A DNA stretch of 41,294 nt from Lachnospiraceae bacterium. Lineage in GTDB: Bacteria > Bacillota > Clostridia > Lachnospirales > Lachnospiraceae. The stretch lies in assembly GCA_029226225.1 (NCBI GenBank), contig JAQXXU010000067.1, positions 1 through 41,294 of the forward strand, written 5' to 3'. Shown in pieces: positions 7,603 through 14,979 of this stretch. The notes beneath the pieces were generated by a model that did no database searches, was not told where the DNA came from, and saw only the letters and a list, made by a program, of their open reading frames with translations. Position 1 is the stretch's first letter. The number at the start of each line of letters is the position of its first letter. The translations under genes and the position numbers were made by a program.

Positions 7603-8274
7603 TCAAGCACCATATCTGCTGTAATAGTCGTCTATCCTTCCTTTGAGTTCATCATCTATGATGATCCTGCCATTATAAGGCTTGTTGTACAGGCACTCGA
7701 CCACTTCTTCCATCGTAACTATCGATGTAGTCTTCATATGGAAATTCTCAGCTATCTCATCTAAAGCCGCCTTTTCTCCTGTACCTCTTTCCTGCCTGTC
7801 TACCGAGACCACAAGGCCTAACACATCTGCGTCTCCCTGTGCTTTTATGATGGGATAGGTCTCCTTTATCGAAGTACCTGCTGTAGTTACATCTTCGATG
7901 ATAACTACCTTATCTCCGTCATTTATCGGAGTACCAAGGATAATTCCCTTTTCTCCATGATCCTTGGCTTCTTTTCTGTTCGACGCATAACCGACCTCAA
8001 GTCCATAGTCTTCATCTAAAGCGATCGAAGCAGCTACTGAAAGAGGAATTCCCTTATATGCTGGTCCAAAAAGTATATTAAAGTCGTCTCCGAAAGTATC
8101 ATGAATAGCTCTCGCATAATACTCTCCGAGCTTTTTCAGCTGGGCTCCAGTCCTGTAAAAGCCTGTATTTATAAAAAATGGTGTCTGCCTGCCGCTTTTT
8201 GTAGTAAAGTCACCAAACTTTAACACCTGACAGTCTATCATAAAATGTATGAAATCTTCTTTGTACTGTTCCAC
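7603..8274 (-). CDS. pyrE: Orotate phosphoribosyltransferase
   Basis: 223 residues. Adds the ribose-phosphate of PRPP to orotate to give OMP. GTG start at 8274 with AAGGAG five bases before it. LKFGDFTTKSGRQTPFFIN is the typical N-terminal box, FGPAYKGIPLSVA and GYASNRKEAKDHGE form the active-site loop, and the PRPP motif is VVIIEDVTTAGTSIKE. Slightly longer than the shortest family members. It follows pyrD after 9 bases. Confidence 0.96.
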   Translation of the reverse strand: MEQYKEDFIHFMIDCQVLKFGDFTTKSGRQTPFFINTGFYRTGAQLKKLGEYYARAIHDTFGDDFNILFGPAYKGIPLSVAASIALDEDYGLEVGYASNRKEAKDHGEKGIILGTPINDGDKVVIIEDVTTAGTSIKETYPIIKAQGDADVLGLVVSVDRQERGTGEKAALDEIAENFHMKTTSIVTMEEVVECLYNKPYNGRIIIDDELKGRIDDYYSRYGA

Positions 8275-8283
8275 TTTTTCTCC

Positions 8284-9195
8284 TTAATGCACTGCTCCAA
8301 CTATATCGCTTACTTTTTCAATTCCATGGTCATCGAGGTACTGTTCAATACCGTCTATTATCTCAATGGTGCTTTCCGGATTGTAAAAATTGGCTGCTCC
8401 TACGGCTACCGCACTTGCTCCAGCAAGCATCATCTCAACGGCGTCTGACCAGTTCTCGATTCCTCCCATTCCAATGACTGGGATCTTCACGACATTCGAC
8501 GCCTCATAGACCATGCGGACAGCCACTGGATGAATGGCAGGACCGCTCAGCCCTCCCGTCTTATTTGCCAGTACAAAAGTCTGCTTATCGATGTTTATCT
8601 TCATGCCAGTAATGGTATTGATAAGTGAGATTCCGTCTGCTCCGCCAGCTTCTGCTGCCTTTGCTATCTCTTTTATATCCGTGACATTTGGCGTCAGCTT
8701 CATAACTACAGGTTTATCAGTATTATTTTTGATAAGAGACGTAATCTTTTCAACCTCAGCCGGATCCGTACCAAATGACAGAGCCCCTGCCTTTACGTTC
8801 GGACAGCTGATATTTATCTCAAGGAAAGCTATGGCCTCATCAGTCAGTTTCCTGACTACCTCCACGTATTCATCCTCTGTGTGGCCGCAGACATTTACTC
8901 CGATCGTGGCACCTGATTTTTTCAGGAATGGAAGATCACGTTTTAAAAACACATCAACTCCCGGATTCTCCAGACCGATGGCGTTCAGCATTCCCGATGG
9001 AGTCTCAGCTATACGCGGAGACGGGTTTCCCTCCCACGGCACATCTGATACGCCCTTTGTGACTACAGCACCCAGTTTCGATATATCGATAAAGTCCGAG
9101 TACTCTTCTCCACTTCCAAAGGTGCCGCTTGCTGTCATGACCGGGTTCTTAAGCTTCACAAAACCCAGATCTGTCGTCATATCAGGTTTACTCAT
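8284..9195 (-). CDS. pyrD: Dihydroorotate dehydrogenase B, catalytic subunit
   Basis: 303 residues. FMN-dependent oxidation of dihydroorotate to orotate; type 1B enzymes pass electrons to PyrK and then NAD+. LKNPVMTASGTFGSGEEY is the N-terminal box, INISCPNVKAGALSFG holds the Cys base characteristic of class 1B, and IPVIGMGGIENWSDAVEMML is the C-terminal FMN phosphate site. The start overlaps the pyrK stop by one base (TGATG), fitting two subunits made together. Confidence 0.96.
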   Translation of the reverse strand: MSKPDMTTDLGFVKLKNPVMTASGTFGSGEEYSDFIDISKLGAVVTKGVSDVPWEGNPSPRIAETPSGMLNAIGLENPGVDVFLKRDLPFLKKSGATIGVNVCGHTEDEYVEVVRKLTDEAIAFLEINISCPNVKAGALSFGTDPAEVEKITSLIKNNTDKPVVMKLTPNVTDIKEIAKAAEAGGADGISLINTITGMKINIDKQTFVLANKTGGLSGPAIHPVAVRMVYEASNVVKIPVIGMGGIENWSDAVEMMLAGASAVAVGAANFYNPESTIEIIDGIEQYLDDHGIEKVSDIVGAVH

Positions 9196-9971
9196 CAGAT
9201 GATAACCTCCTTTGCGTTAAACACCGGGCCATCCTTGCAGACACGCGCTTTTTTCACATTCAGGTGACCATTTACATCGACAGTATCTACAGTGCATCCG
9301 AGACATGCGCCGACTCCGCATGCCATTCTCTCTTCCATCGACACATAGCACTCAACACCTCTGGCCTGCGCGAACTTTTTTACTGCGCGAAGCATTGGTG
9401 CCGGGCCACACGCAAAGATCACGTTTGCCTTCAGGTAATTCTCCATGATGGCACTTACGACATTTCCCTTAGTACCATAGCTTCCGTTCTCAGTTGCCAC
9501 ATACACATGTGAACCTGTCTTTTCAAACTCCTCTTTCAGAAATGGAAAGTCATTATATCCGAGTACTATCTTGCAGCTGCTCGGGAATTCCTTTGCCAGC
9601 TCGAGCATAGGCGGGATCCCTATGCCTCCTCCTATGATCATGGCATCCTTCTGTGGTATGTCAATCGGGAAACCATTCCCCAGAGGTCCGATATACTCTA
9701 TCGTATCTCCTGACGAAAGCTTAGAAAACTCTTTCGTTCCCTTTCCTGATACCCTATAAACCAGCCTGATAGATCCGCGAAGCCTGTCTATCTCGCAGAT
9801 AGATATAGGTCTCGGAAGCAGTCTGCTCTTATCATGACAGAAAAGGTCAATGAACTGCCCCGGCTTTGCTATCTGCGAAGCCGGAGTATTGATCCACATC
9901 GAAAAAATATTCTCAGCGACCTCTTCCTGTCTCATGATAAACGCAGTTTCCTTTTTTCTTTTTTCATCCAT
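9195..9971 (-). CDS. pyrK: Dihydroorotate dehydrogenase B, electron transfer subunit
   Basis: 258 residues from ATG 9971, chosen because AGGAGG stands 6 bases before it; a start at 9998 is possible but has no such site. The FAD-binding domain shows LLPRPISICEID, the NAD-binding part shows MIIGGGIGIPPMLEL, and the C-terminal iron-sulfur cysteines lie in RMACGVGACLGC and VCKDGPVF, binding one 2Fe-2S cluster. It channels electrons from PyrD to NAD+. Confidence 0.96.
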   Translation of the reverse strand: MDEKRKKETAFIMRQEEVAENIFSMWINTPASQIAKPGQFIDLFCHDKSRLLPRPISICEIDRLRGSIRLVYRVSGKGTKEFSKLSSGDTIEYIGPLGNGFPIDIPQKDAMIIGGGIGIPPMLELAKEFPSSCKIVLGYNDFPFLKEEFEKTGSHVYVATENGSYGTKGNVVSAIMENYLKANVIFACGPAPMLRAVKKFAQARGVECYVSMEERMACGVGACLGCTVDTVDVNGHLNVKKARVCKDGPVFNAKEVII

Positions 9972-9999
9972 GACATTCCTCCTGTACCTTCTGAGCACC

Positions 10000-10917
10000 T
10001 TATAAGGCGTCTCTCAAGTCATACTTCATATCAAGCACTGCTGCCCTTGCAGCATCAGCAAAATGATCTTCTCCATACTTTTCATATCCGGGTTTCGTGT
10101 ATGCCGCTATGATGCCACGTGAAGAGTTTACTATAGCGCCATCTCCGTTCTTATCGAAAAAGCCCTTCAGGTCTTTTCCCTTTCCACCCTGAGCTCCATA
10201 TCCAGGAACCAGGATAAATGTATGAGGCATTCTCTTCCTGAGCTCTGCTCCCATTTCAGGATAGGTGGCTCCGACCACTGCACCTACATCAGAGTACTGT
10301 CCATGTCTTAAGTCTTCTCCCCATTCTTCTACCTTATCTCCGACTTTCTCATACAGGGTGTCTTTTCCGATCTTCTGGTCCTGAAACTCACCACTTGAAG
10401 GATTAGAAGTCTTAACCAGCACAAATATCCCTCTGTCGTTTGCCTTGCATACATCCACAAAAGGCTTTACACCATCAGTACCCAGATATGGGTTCACCGT
10501 GGCAAAATCAGCGTCGAAAACCGGAAGTGTCTTCTTTCCCACCTGTATCTGTCCGATATGAGCTTTGGCATATGATTCTGATGTAGACCCTATGTCCCCG
10601 CGCTTTACATCAGCTATAACAAACAGTCCTTTACTCTTACAGTAATCTACTGTCTCCTTATAGGCTATAAGTCCAGGTATACCAAACTGCTCATACATAG
10701 CTATCTGTGGCTTTACAGCTGGAATAAGGTCATATACCGCGTCTACTATGGCTTTATTAAATGATAGCACTGCACCGGCCGCTGCTTCAAGCGTTTCACC
10801 ATTTTCATCTATAGCAGATTTTTTGATAAAAGATGGTATAAATGCAAGGTTAGGATCAAGTCCGACTACTATAGGTGCCTCTTTCTTATGAATTTCAGCG
10901 ATCAGTTTTTCTATCAT
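10000..10917 (-). CDS. pyrF: Orotidine 5'-phosphate decarboxylase (group 2)
   Basis: 305 residues, the longer subfamily. Converts OMP to UMP, the last step of the pathway. VVGLDPNLAFIPSFI near the N-terminus, the active-site box FVIADVKRGDIGSTS, and VPGYGAQGGKGKDLKGFF near the C-terminus are all clear. AGAAAGGAAAACAG precedes the ATG. It lies 15 bases behind pyrC and 28 bases before pyrK. Confidence 0.96.
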   Translation of the reverse strand: MIEKLIAEIHKKEAPIVVGLDPNLAFIPSFIKKSAIDENGETLEAAAGAVLSFNKAIVDAVYDLIPAVKPQIAMYEQFGIPGLIAYKETVDYCKSKGLFVIADVKRGDIGSTSESYAKAHIGQIQVGKKTLPVFDADFATVNPYLGTDGVKPFVDVCKANDRGIFVLVKTSNPSSGEFQDQKIGKDTLYEKVGDKVEEWGEDLRHGQYSDVGAVVGATYPEMGAELRKRMPHTFILVPGYGAQGGKGKDLKGFFDKNGDGAIVNSSRGIIAAYTKPGYEKYGEDHFADAARAAVLDMKYDLRDAL

Positions 10918-10932
10918 CTGTTTTCCTTTCTG

Positions 10933-12204
10933 TCATCTGGTTATCTGTCCATTATGTATCACTGTTTTCACCTGTCCCGTCAGTTTTTTCCCTGCAAAAG
11001 GAGTATTTCTTCCCTTGCTCTTAAACTCTTCAGGGTTTACAGTCCATGTCTTTTTCGGATCAAATACAGTTATGTCGGCAGCTTTCCCTATGCTTATGTC
11101 CCCCCTGTCAATTCCTAGTATACGTGATGGATTGTAGCTCATTTTTTCTGCCATTCCCATAGGAGTCAGATATCCGCCGTTTACAAGGACAGAGTTCGTC
11201 AGAGCCGCTGCCGTCTCAAGCCCCACTATCCCGAATGGAGCTTTCTCAAAATCCCCTGCCTTTTCTTCTTCTGTATGCGGCGCATGGTCTGTGCTTATGC
11301 AGTCAAACACTCCCTTAGCAAGACCGTCCCTTAATGCTGCCACATCTGCCCTGGTTCGGAGCGGAGGATTCATTTTATAATTCGTGTCTGTCTTGTCAGG
11401 TATGTCCTCACAGCTGAGTGTAAAATGATGCGGGCAAACTTCCCCGCTTACCCTGATGCCAAGCTGTTTCGCCCTGTACAGATACTGCTCTGCACCAGCT
11501 GTGGAACAGTGACACAGGTGAAGCCATACTCCGGTTTCCTGTGCCAGCATGATATCCCTGGTGGCTATAATGTCCTCAACAGCATTCGAAATTCCCGGAA
11601 GTCCAAGTCTCGAAGCCTCTGTCATATTGACTACTCCACCCTCTACAAGAGGCTTATCCTCACAATGATCTAATATGATGCCTCCTGCTTTCCTTATGAT
11701 ATACATGGCCTGTCTCATAAGTGCAGAGTTCATGACACTTTTTCCATCTTCTGAGAAGACACGGCAGCCTGCATCTATCAGACCTTTAAGATCCGAAAGT
11801 TCTTTTCCCTCCAGGCCTTTAGTAATGGATCCCGCCTGAAGGACAGTTACTTTTCCATTCTTTTCTGCCTTATCACGGACATATCTATACGTGTCGATAT
11901 TATCTACTACCGGGGAGGTATTTGCCATGGCAACTATGGTTGTAAATCCACCATTTGCTGCAGCTTCTATACCCGTGTCAATAGTTTCCTTCTGTGTCTG
12001 ACCTGGATCCCGTAAGTGTACATGCATATCTATAAATCCGGGCATAACCCAGCATCCTGATGCATCTATTACTGTATCAGCATCATCTGATCTAAGGACA
12101 GGTGCTATAGCTTTTATTTCTCCATCCTCCACAAACACGTCTGCCAGAGAATCCATTCTGTCAGCCGGATTTATGACACGTCCGTTTTTTATGATAATCT
12201 TCAT
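10933..12204 (-). CDS. pyrC: Dihydroorotase
   Basis: 423 residues, class I type. Closes carbamoyl-aspartate to dihydroorotate. Zn-binding FIDMHVHLRDPGQTQKE (about residues 54-70), the histidines of HCEDKPLVEGG and HLCHCSTAGAEQYL, and the STDHAPHTEEEKAG box are present. The start overlaps the upstream lipoprotein stop by one base (TGATG). The earlier pathway genes carA, carB and pyrB are not in the window. Confidence 0.96.
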   Translation of the reverse strand: MKIIIKNGRVINPADRMDSLADVFVEDGEIKAIAPVLRSDDADTVIDASGCWVMPGFIDMHVHLRDPGQTQKETIDTGIEAAANGGFTTIVAMANTSPVVDNIDTYRYVRDKAEKNGKVTVLQAGSITKGLEGKELSDLKGLIDAGCRVFSEDGKSVMNSALMRQAMYIIRKAGGIILDHCEDKPLVEGGVVNMTEASRLGLPGISNAVEDIIATRDIMLAQETGVWLHLCHCSTAGAEQYLYRAKQLGIRVSGEVCPHHFTLSCEDIPDKTDTNYKMNPPLRTRADVAALRDGLAKGVFDCISTDHAPHTEEEKAGDFEKAPFGIVGLETAAALTNSVLVNGGYLTPMGMAEKMSYNPSRILGIDRGDISIGKAADITVFDPKKTWTVNPEEFKSKGRNTPFAGKKLTGQVKTVIHNGQITR

Positions 12205-12908
12205 CAGTTATTCTCCACAGTCTCTGCTGTATCAGAGCTGTCATCAGAGACGCTCTTTAATGCTGTAGTCAGAAAGTCCTTCTCCTTTGTCATGTCCTCA
12301 TCATCCGGATACTGCTTTAAATAGCTCTCAGCACAATCCAGCGCATTAGAGAAATCAGACTCCTTCTCATATTCTATGACCCTTAGTCTTACAACTTCTT
12401 TGGAAGCTCTGGCCTCCTTCGGCATTTTGTCATAAAAAGTGCCAGCCTCTTCACTCATTCCGGCATTTATAAGTGACAGATATGCATTTTCATACAACGC
12501 TGCTTTTCCTGATACACTGCACGCTTTTGTCAGATATGAAAGTGCTTTGTCTGGTTTGTTACAGTCACAGTATATAAGTCCCATCAGATAGAGTGCGTTT
12601 ACATCCCTCTGATCAAACTCAAGAAGCCCCTGCAGCGTCTTTAATGCCTCACCGCTTTTTCCGAGTTTATACTGGGCTGACGCTTTATACAAAGCCAGAT
12701 CCTTTTCTTCCCTTCCTACACTTCCGGACTGGGATAAAGCATTCAGGAAGCATTTAAGCGCCTTGTCATATTTTTCTTCCTGCATCGCCTCTATGCCGTC
12801 CCTCTTATACTCCTCCTGCCTGCGTTTTGAACCGCACCCAGTCATCGGGAGTACAAGAGCCGCTATAAGGCTAAGAGAACACAGTTGTAAAAAAAATCTC
12901 TTCTTCAT
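12204..12908 (-). CDS. TPR-repeat lipoprotein heading the pyr operon
   Basis: 234 residues from ATG 12908. MKKRFF, a hydrophobic stretch and the lipobox LPMTGC (Cys at about residue 25) mark a lipoprotein exported by Sec and anchored outside. The mature part has about four tetratricopeptide-like helical pairs (for example KALKCFLNALSQSG, ALYLMGLIYCDCNKPDKALS), ending in an acidic tail. A longer ORF from 12941 would put 11 residues before the signal peptide and is rejected. No Shine-Dalgarno is seen; an extended -10 box lies 9 bases before the ATG, so the mRNA may be nearly leaderless. Linkage to pyrimidine synthesis is by operon only; role unknown. Confidence 0.85.
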   Translation of the reverse strand: MKKRFFLQLCSLSLIAALVLPMTGCGSKRRQEEYKRDGIEAMQEEKYDKALKCFLNALSQSGSVGREEKDLALYKASAQYKLGKSGEALKTLQGLLEFDQRDVNALYLMGLIYCDCNKPDKALSYLTKACSVSGKAALYENAYLSLINAGMSEEAGTFYDKMPKEARASKEVVRLRVIEYEKESDFSNALDCAESYLKQYPDDEDMTKEKDFLTTALKSVSDDSSDTAETVENN

Positions 12909-12917
12909 AACTATCTG

Positions 12918-12926
12918 ATTATACCA
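12918..12926 (-). promoter_or_regulatory. Extended -10 promoter of the lipoprotein-pyr operon
   Basis: Minus strand TGGTATAAT fits the TGnTATAAT extended -10 form. A poor -35 (TGTTCA, 12941-12946) lies 17 bases upstream. Start of transcription would be at about 12909-12911, that is 1-3 bases before the ATG. No PyrR-type attenuator or other leader fits into this space. Confidence 0.55.
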
Positions 12927-12967
12927 AATTAGAGTCTCCATGAACAGTGAAATCGTGATTTTTTCGA

Positions 12968-14233
12968 TTACTTCACTACGTCATCAGATTCCTGCGGGAT
13001 CTTTATCTTTACTTTTTCTATTCTCCTATGTCTCACCTCGGATGCTGTAAAAATAACTCCTTCCTTGGACACATAGCTTTCTCCTTTTCTAGGAAGATGG
13101 TCAAATAGTCCAAGCAGGTATCCACCTATCGTGTCATAGTCTTCTGATTCCAGTTTAAGTCCGAGTTCTTCAGACAGGTCGTCAAGGTTCATGGTGCCTA
13201 AAACTGTATATTCTCCAGGTCCATCTTCTGTCAGTTCTTTCTCTTCTCTCTCATCGTACTCATCCTGAATATCCCCAACCAGTTCTTCAAGAAGATCCTC
13301 TAATGTGACTATACCAGAGACAGATCCAAACTCATCTAAAACTATAGCCATATGAATACGTTTTTTCCGCATCTGGTTAAACAGCTCGTCTGCATTCTTG
13401 AACTCATATGTGAAAAAAGGTTTTCTCAGGTAACTTTTAAGGGAAAACTGCTCTCCGTCATTTTTCTTAAGCAGATCCTTCATATTCAGGATCCCGATTA
13501 CATGATCTGTATCTCCGTCATATACCGGAATTCTCGTGTACATCTCCTTCATAAAAACGCTTCTGACCTTTGCGTATGACCAGTTGACGTTTATCATGGT
13601 GACATCGATCCTCGGTATCATCAGCTCCCTTACTTCTGTGTCAGAAAAGTCAAACAGGTTATTGATATAATCCTTCTCTTCATTTTCAATGGCACCACTT
13701 TCATTTCCGACATCAACTATAGTACGGAACTCAGCTTCTGTCATCTGGGATTTTTTATCATCCTTATCAGCTCCGGCTATTTTCAGTATCAGTCCACAGA
13801 TATGATTCACTACAAAAATAACCGGTGTCAGAACCACGGTTATAGCGTATATAACACCTGCCACCTGCAGTGACAGTTTCAGGGCCTGGCGGCTAGCCAT
13901 GTTCTTCGGAGTGATCTCTCCGAAGATCAGTACCAGCAGAGTCATAATCCCTGTCGCTATACCAGCTCCGGAACTCCCAAACAGGTTCATAAAAAGAACT
14001 GTCGCTATCGAAGAAGCTGAGATGTTCACTACATTATTGCCGATCAGAATGGCTGAAAGCATTTTCTGGGTGTTGCCTGTCACCTTCTGAACCATCCTAG
14101 CCCTAGAGTCTCCTTCTTTTGCCATGGTCCGGATTTTTATCTTACTTACTGTGGTAAGTGCCGTTTCTGAAGATGAAAAAAATCCCGAAAGCCCTATGAG
14201 TATAACTAAAACTATTATCTGAACAACTGCCAT
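12968..14233 (-). CDS. CNNM/CorC (HlyC) family membrane protein, likely Mg2+ or cation efflux
   Basis: 421 residues. The N-terminal CNNM (DUF21) domain with about four membrane helices (1-150) contains FFSSSETALTTVSKIKIR and ILIGNNVVNISASS. A CBS pair follows (about 205-330) with LMIPRIDVTMINVNWS and IVLDEFGSVSGIVTLEDLLE, then a CorC/HlyC C-terminal domain with YTVLGTMNLDDLSEELGL and DTIGGYLLGL. Family members affect Mg2+ efflux and, rarely, haemolysis in vitro. AGGAGATACAT precedes the ATG. It stands alone between two promoters. Confidence 0.92.
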   Translation of the reverse strand: MAVVQIIVLVILIGLSGFFSSSETALTTVSKIKIRTMAKEGDSRARMVQKVTGNTQKMLSAILIGNNVVNISASSIATVLFMNLFGSSGAGIATGIMTLLVLIFGEITPKNMASRQALKLSLQVAGVIYAITVVLTPVIFVVNHICGLILKIAGADKDDKKSQMTEAEFRTIVDVGNESGAIENEEKDYINNLFDFSDTEVRELMIPRIDVTMINVNWSYAKVRSVFMKEMYTRIPVYDGDTDHVIGILNMKDLLKKNDGEQFSLKSYLRKPFFTYEFKNADELFNQMRKKRIHMAIVLDEFGSVSGIVTLEDLLEELVGDIQDEYDEREEKELTEDGPGEYTVLGTMNLDDLSEELGLKLESEDYDTIGGYLLGLFDHLPRKGESYVSKEGVIFTASEVRHRRIEKVKIKIPQESDDVVK

Positions 14234-14277
14234 ATGTATCTCCTGAACATCAGTACGTCCTCATGTGTTAAAAGAAT

Positions 14278-14292
14278 GGGGCATTACGCCCC
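14278..14292 (-). terminator. Hairpin between the sortase gene and the CNNM gene
   Basis: GGGGC (14278-14282), loop ATTAC, GCCCC (14288-14292), followed on the minus strand by ATTCTTTTAAC. This may be a weak terminator of the sortase operon, but it lies just behind the -10 box of the next promoter, so it may rather be a hairpin at the 5' end of the CNNM mRNA. Confidence 0.45.
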
Positions 14293-14295
14293 TTA

Positions 14296-14324
14296 AGTAT
14301 AACACAGTTTAATTCAGTTGTCCT
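14296..14324 (-). promoter_or_regulatory. Promoter of the CNNM gene
   Basis: Minus strand AGGACA (14319-14324), 17-base spacer, TATACT (14296-14301) with TGT before it, an extended -10. It overlaps the last codons of the sortase gene. Confidence 0.5.
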
Positions 14325-14979
14325 TATTCCATCTGACTATCAGTCTTTTTTTCCTGCCAGCACAAGTGACTGTGCACAGATCACCTCTGTCCTCAGTTTC
14401 AGTTATCTGTTCTCCTACAATCTCTGAACTCTCATATCTGTAACGCTGCCAACCATCAGTATAGACGTACAGGTATCTGTGAGAGTCAGCAAATCCCCTG
14501 TCGCTATATCTGTGAAGAACAGCAAACATACTACCATCACGCATATTATGGCCAAATATATACATGCTTTTATGGTCATGTATCTGCTTTAAATAGATGC
14601 TTCCATGCACATCACTTTTCTTCTCCACAGAATGCTTCAGATAATAATCATCTCCAGTGTAAACAATGGGGTAGTTAACCGCTGTATCAGGTATCAGTAT
14701 CCATCCATATATGTCAGCGTTTTCAGCTTTAAGTGAATACATATCCGGTTCTGGAGGCATCGGATTTATGTCTTCATTTATCTTCTTTATGTCTGAACTG
14801 TCCCTGGATGTTCTCGCCACATTGTCAGTCGTGCTGCGTATTTTTTTATCCATACCGGCCAGTTCTGTTATATTCCTTTGCTCACCGTAGTATCCTACGT
14901 ATGGGGCTGTCTCTGAGATCATCATCAGCATCCCAGCTGATATAATGATAACAGCAGCGTACTTCCTTTTCAGGCGCAT
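14314..14979 (-). CDS. Class B sortase
   Basis: 221 residues, membrane-anchored by an N-terminal helix (about 7-27). Sortases cleave a C-terminal sorting signal and join the protein to the wall or to another subunit. Catalytic residues are His144 (YIFGHNM), Cys206 (CTVTC) and Arg216 (RLIVRW). YGWILIPDTAVNYPIV and DDYYLKHSVEKKSDVHGSIY are the usual class B lead-in. The end is short: only five residues follow the Arg. Its start overlaps the stop of the leucine-rich repeat protein by 10 bases, which points to that protein as substrate. Confidence 0.93.
   Translation of the reverse strand: MRLKRKYAAVIIISAGMLMMISETAPYVGYYGEQRNITELAGMDKKIRSTTDNVARTSRDSSDIKKINEDINPMPPEPDMYSLKAENADIYGWILIPDTAVNYPIVYTGDDYYLKHSVEKKSDVHGSIYLKQIHDHKSMYIFGHNMRDGSMFAVLHRYSDRGFADSHRYLYVYTDGWQRYRYESSEIVGEQITETEDRGDLCTVTCAGRKKRLIVRWNKDN

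Noticed and set aside
7142-7606. VanZ-like protein as vancomycin or teicoplanin resistance gene
   Set aside because: No other van genes nearby; chromosomal VanZ-like proteins are common and mostly without proven resistance role.
8534-9202. 222-codon plus-strand ORF
   Set aside because: Antisense of pyrD; same features of a shadow.
12942-12966. Terminator behind the CNNM gene
   Set aside because: AATCG/CGATT pairs for only 5 bp with no T stretch after it.
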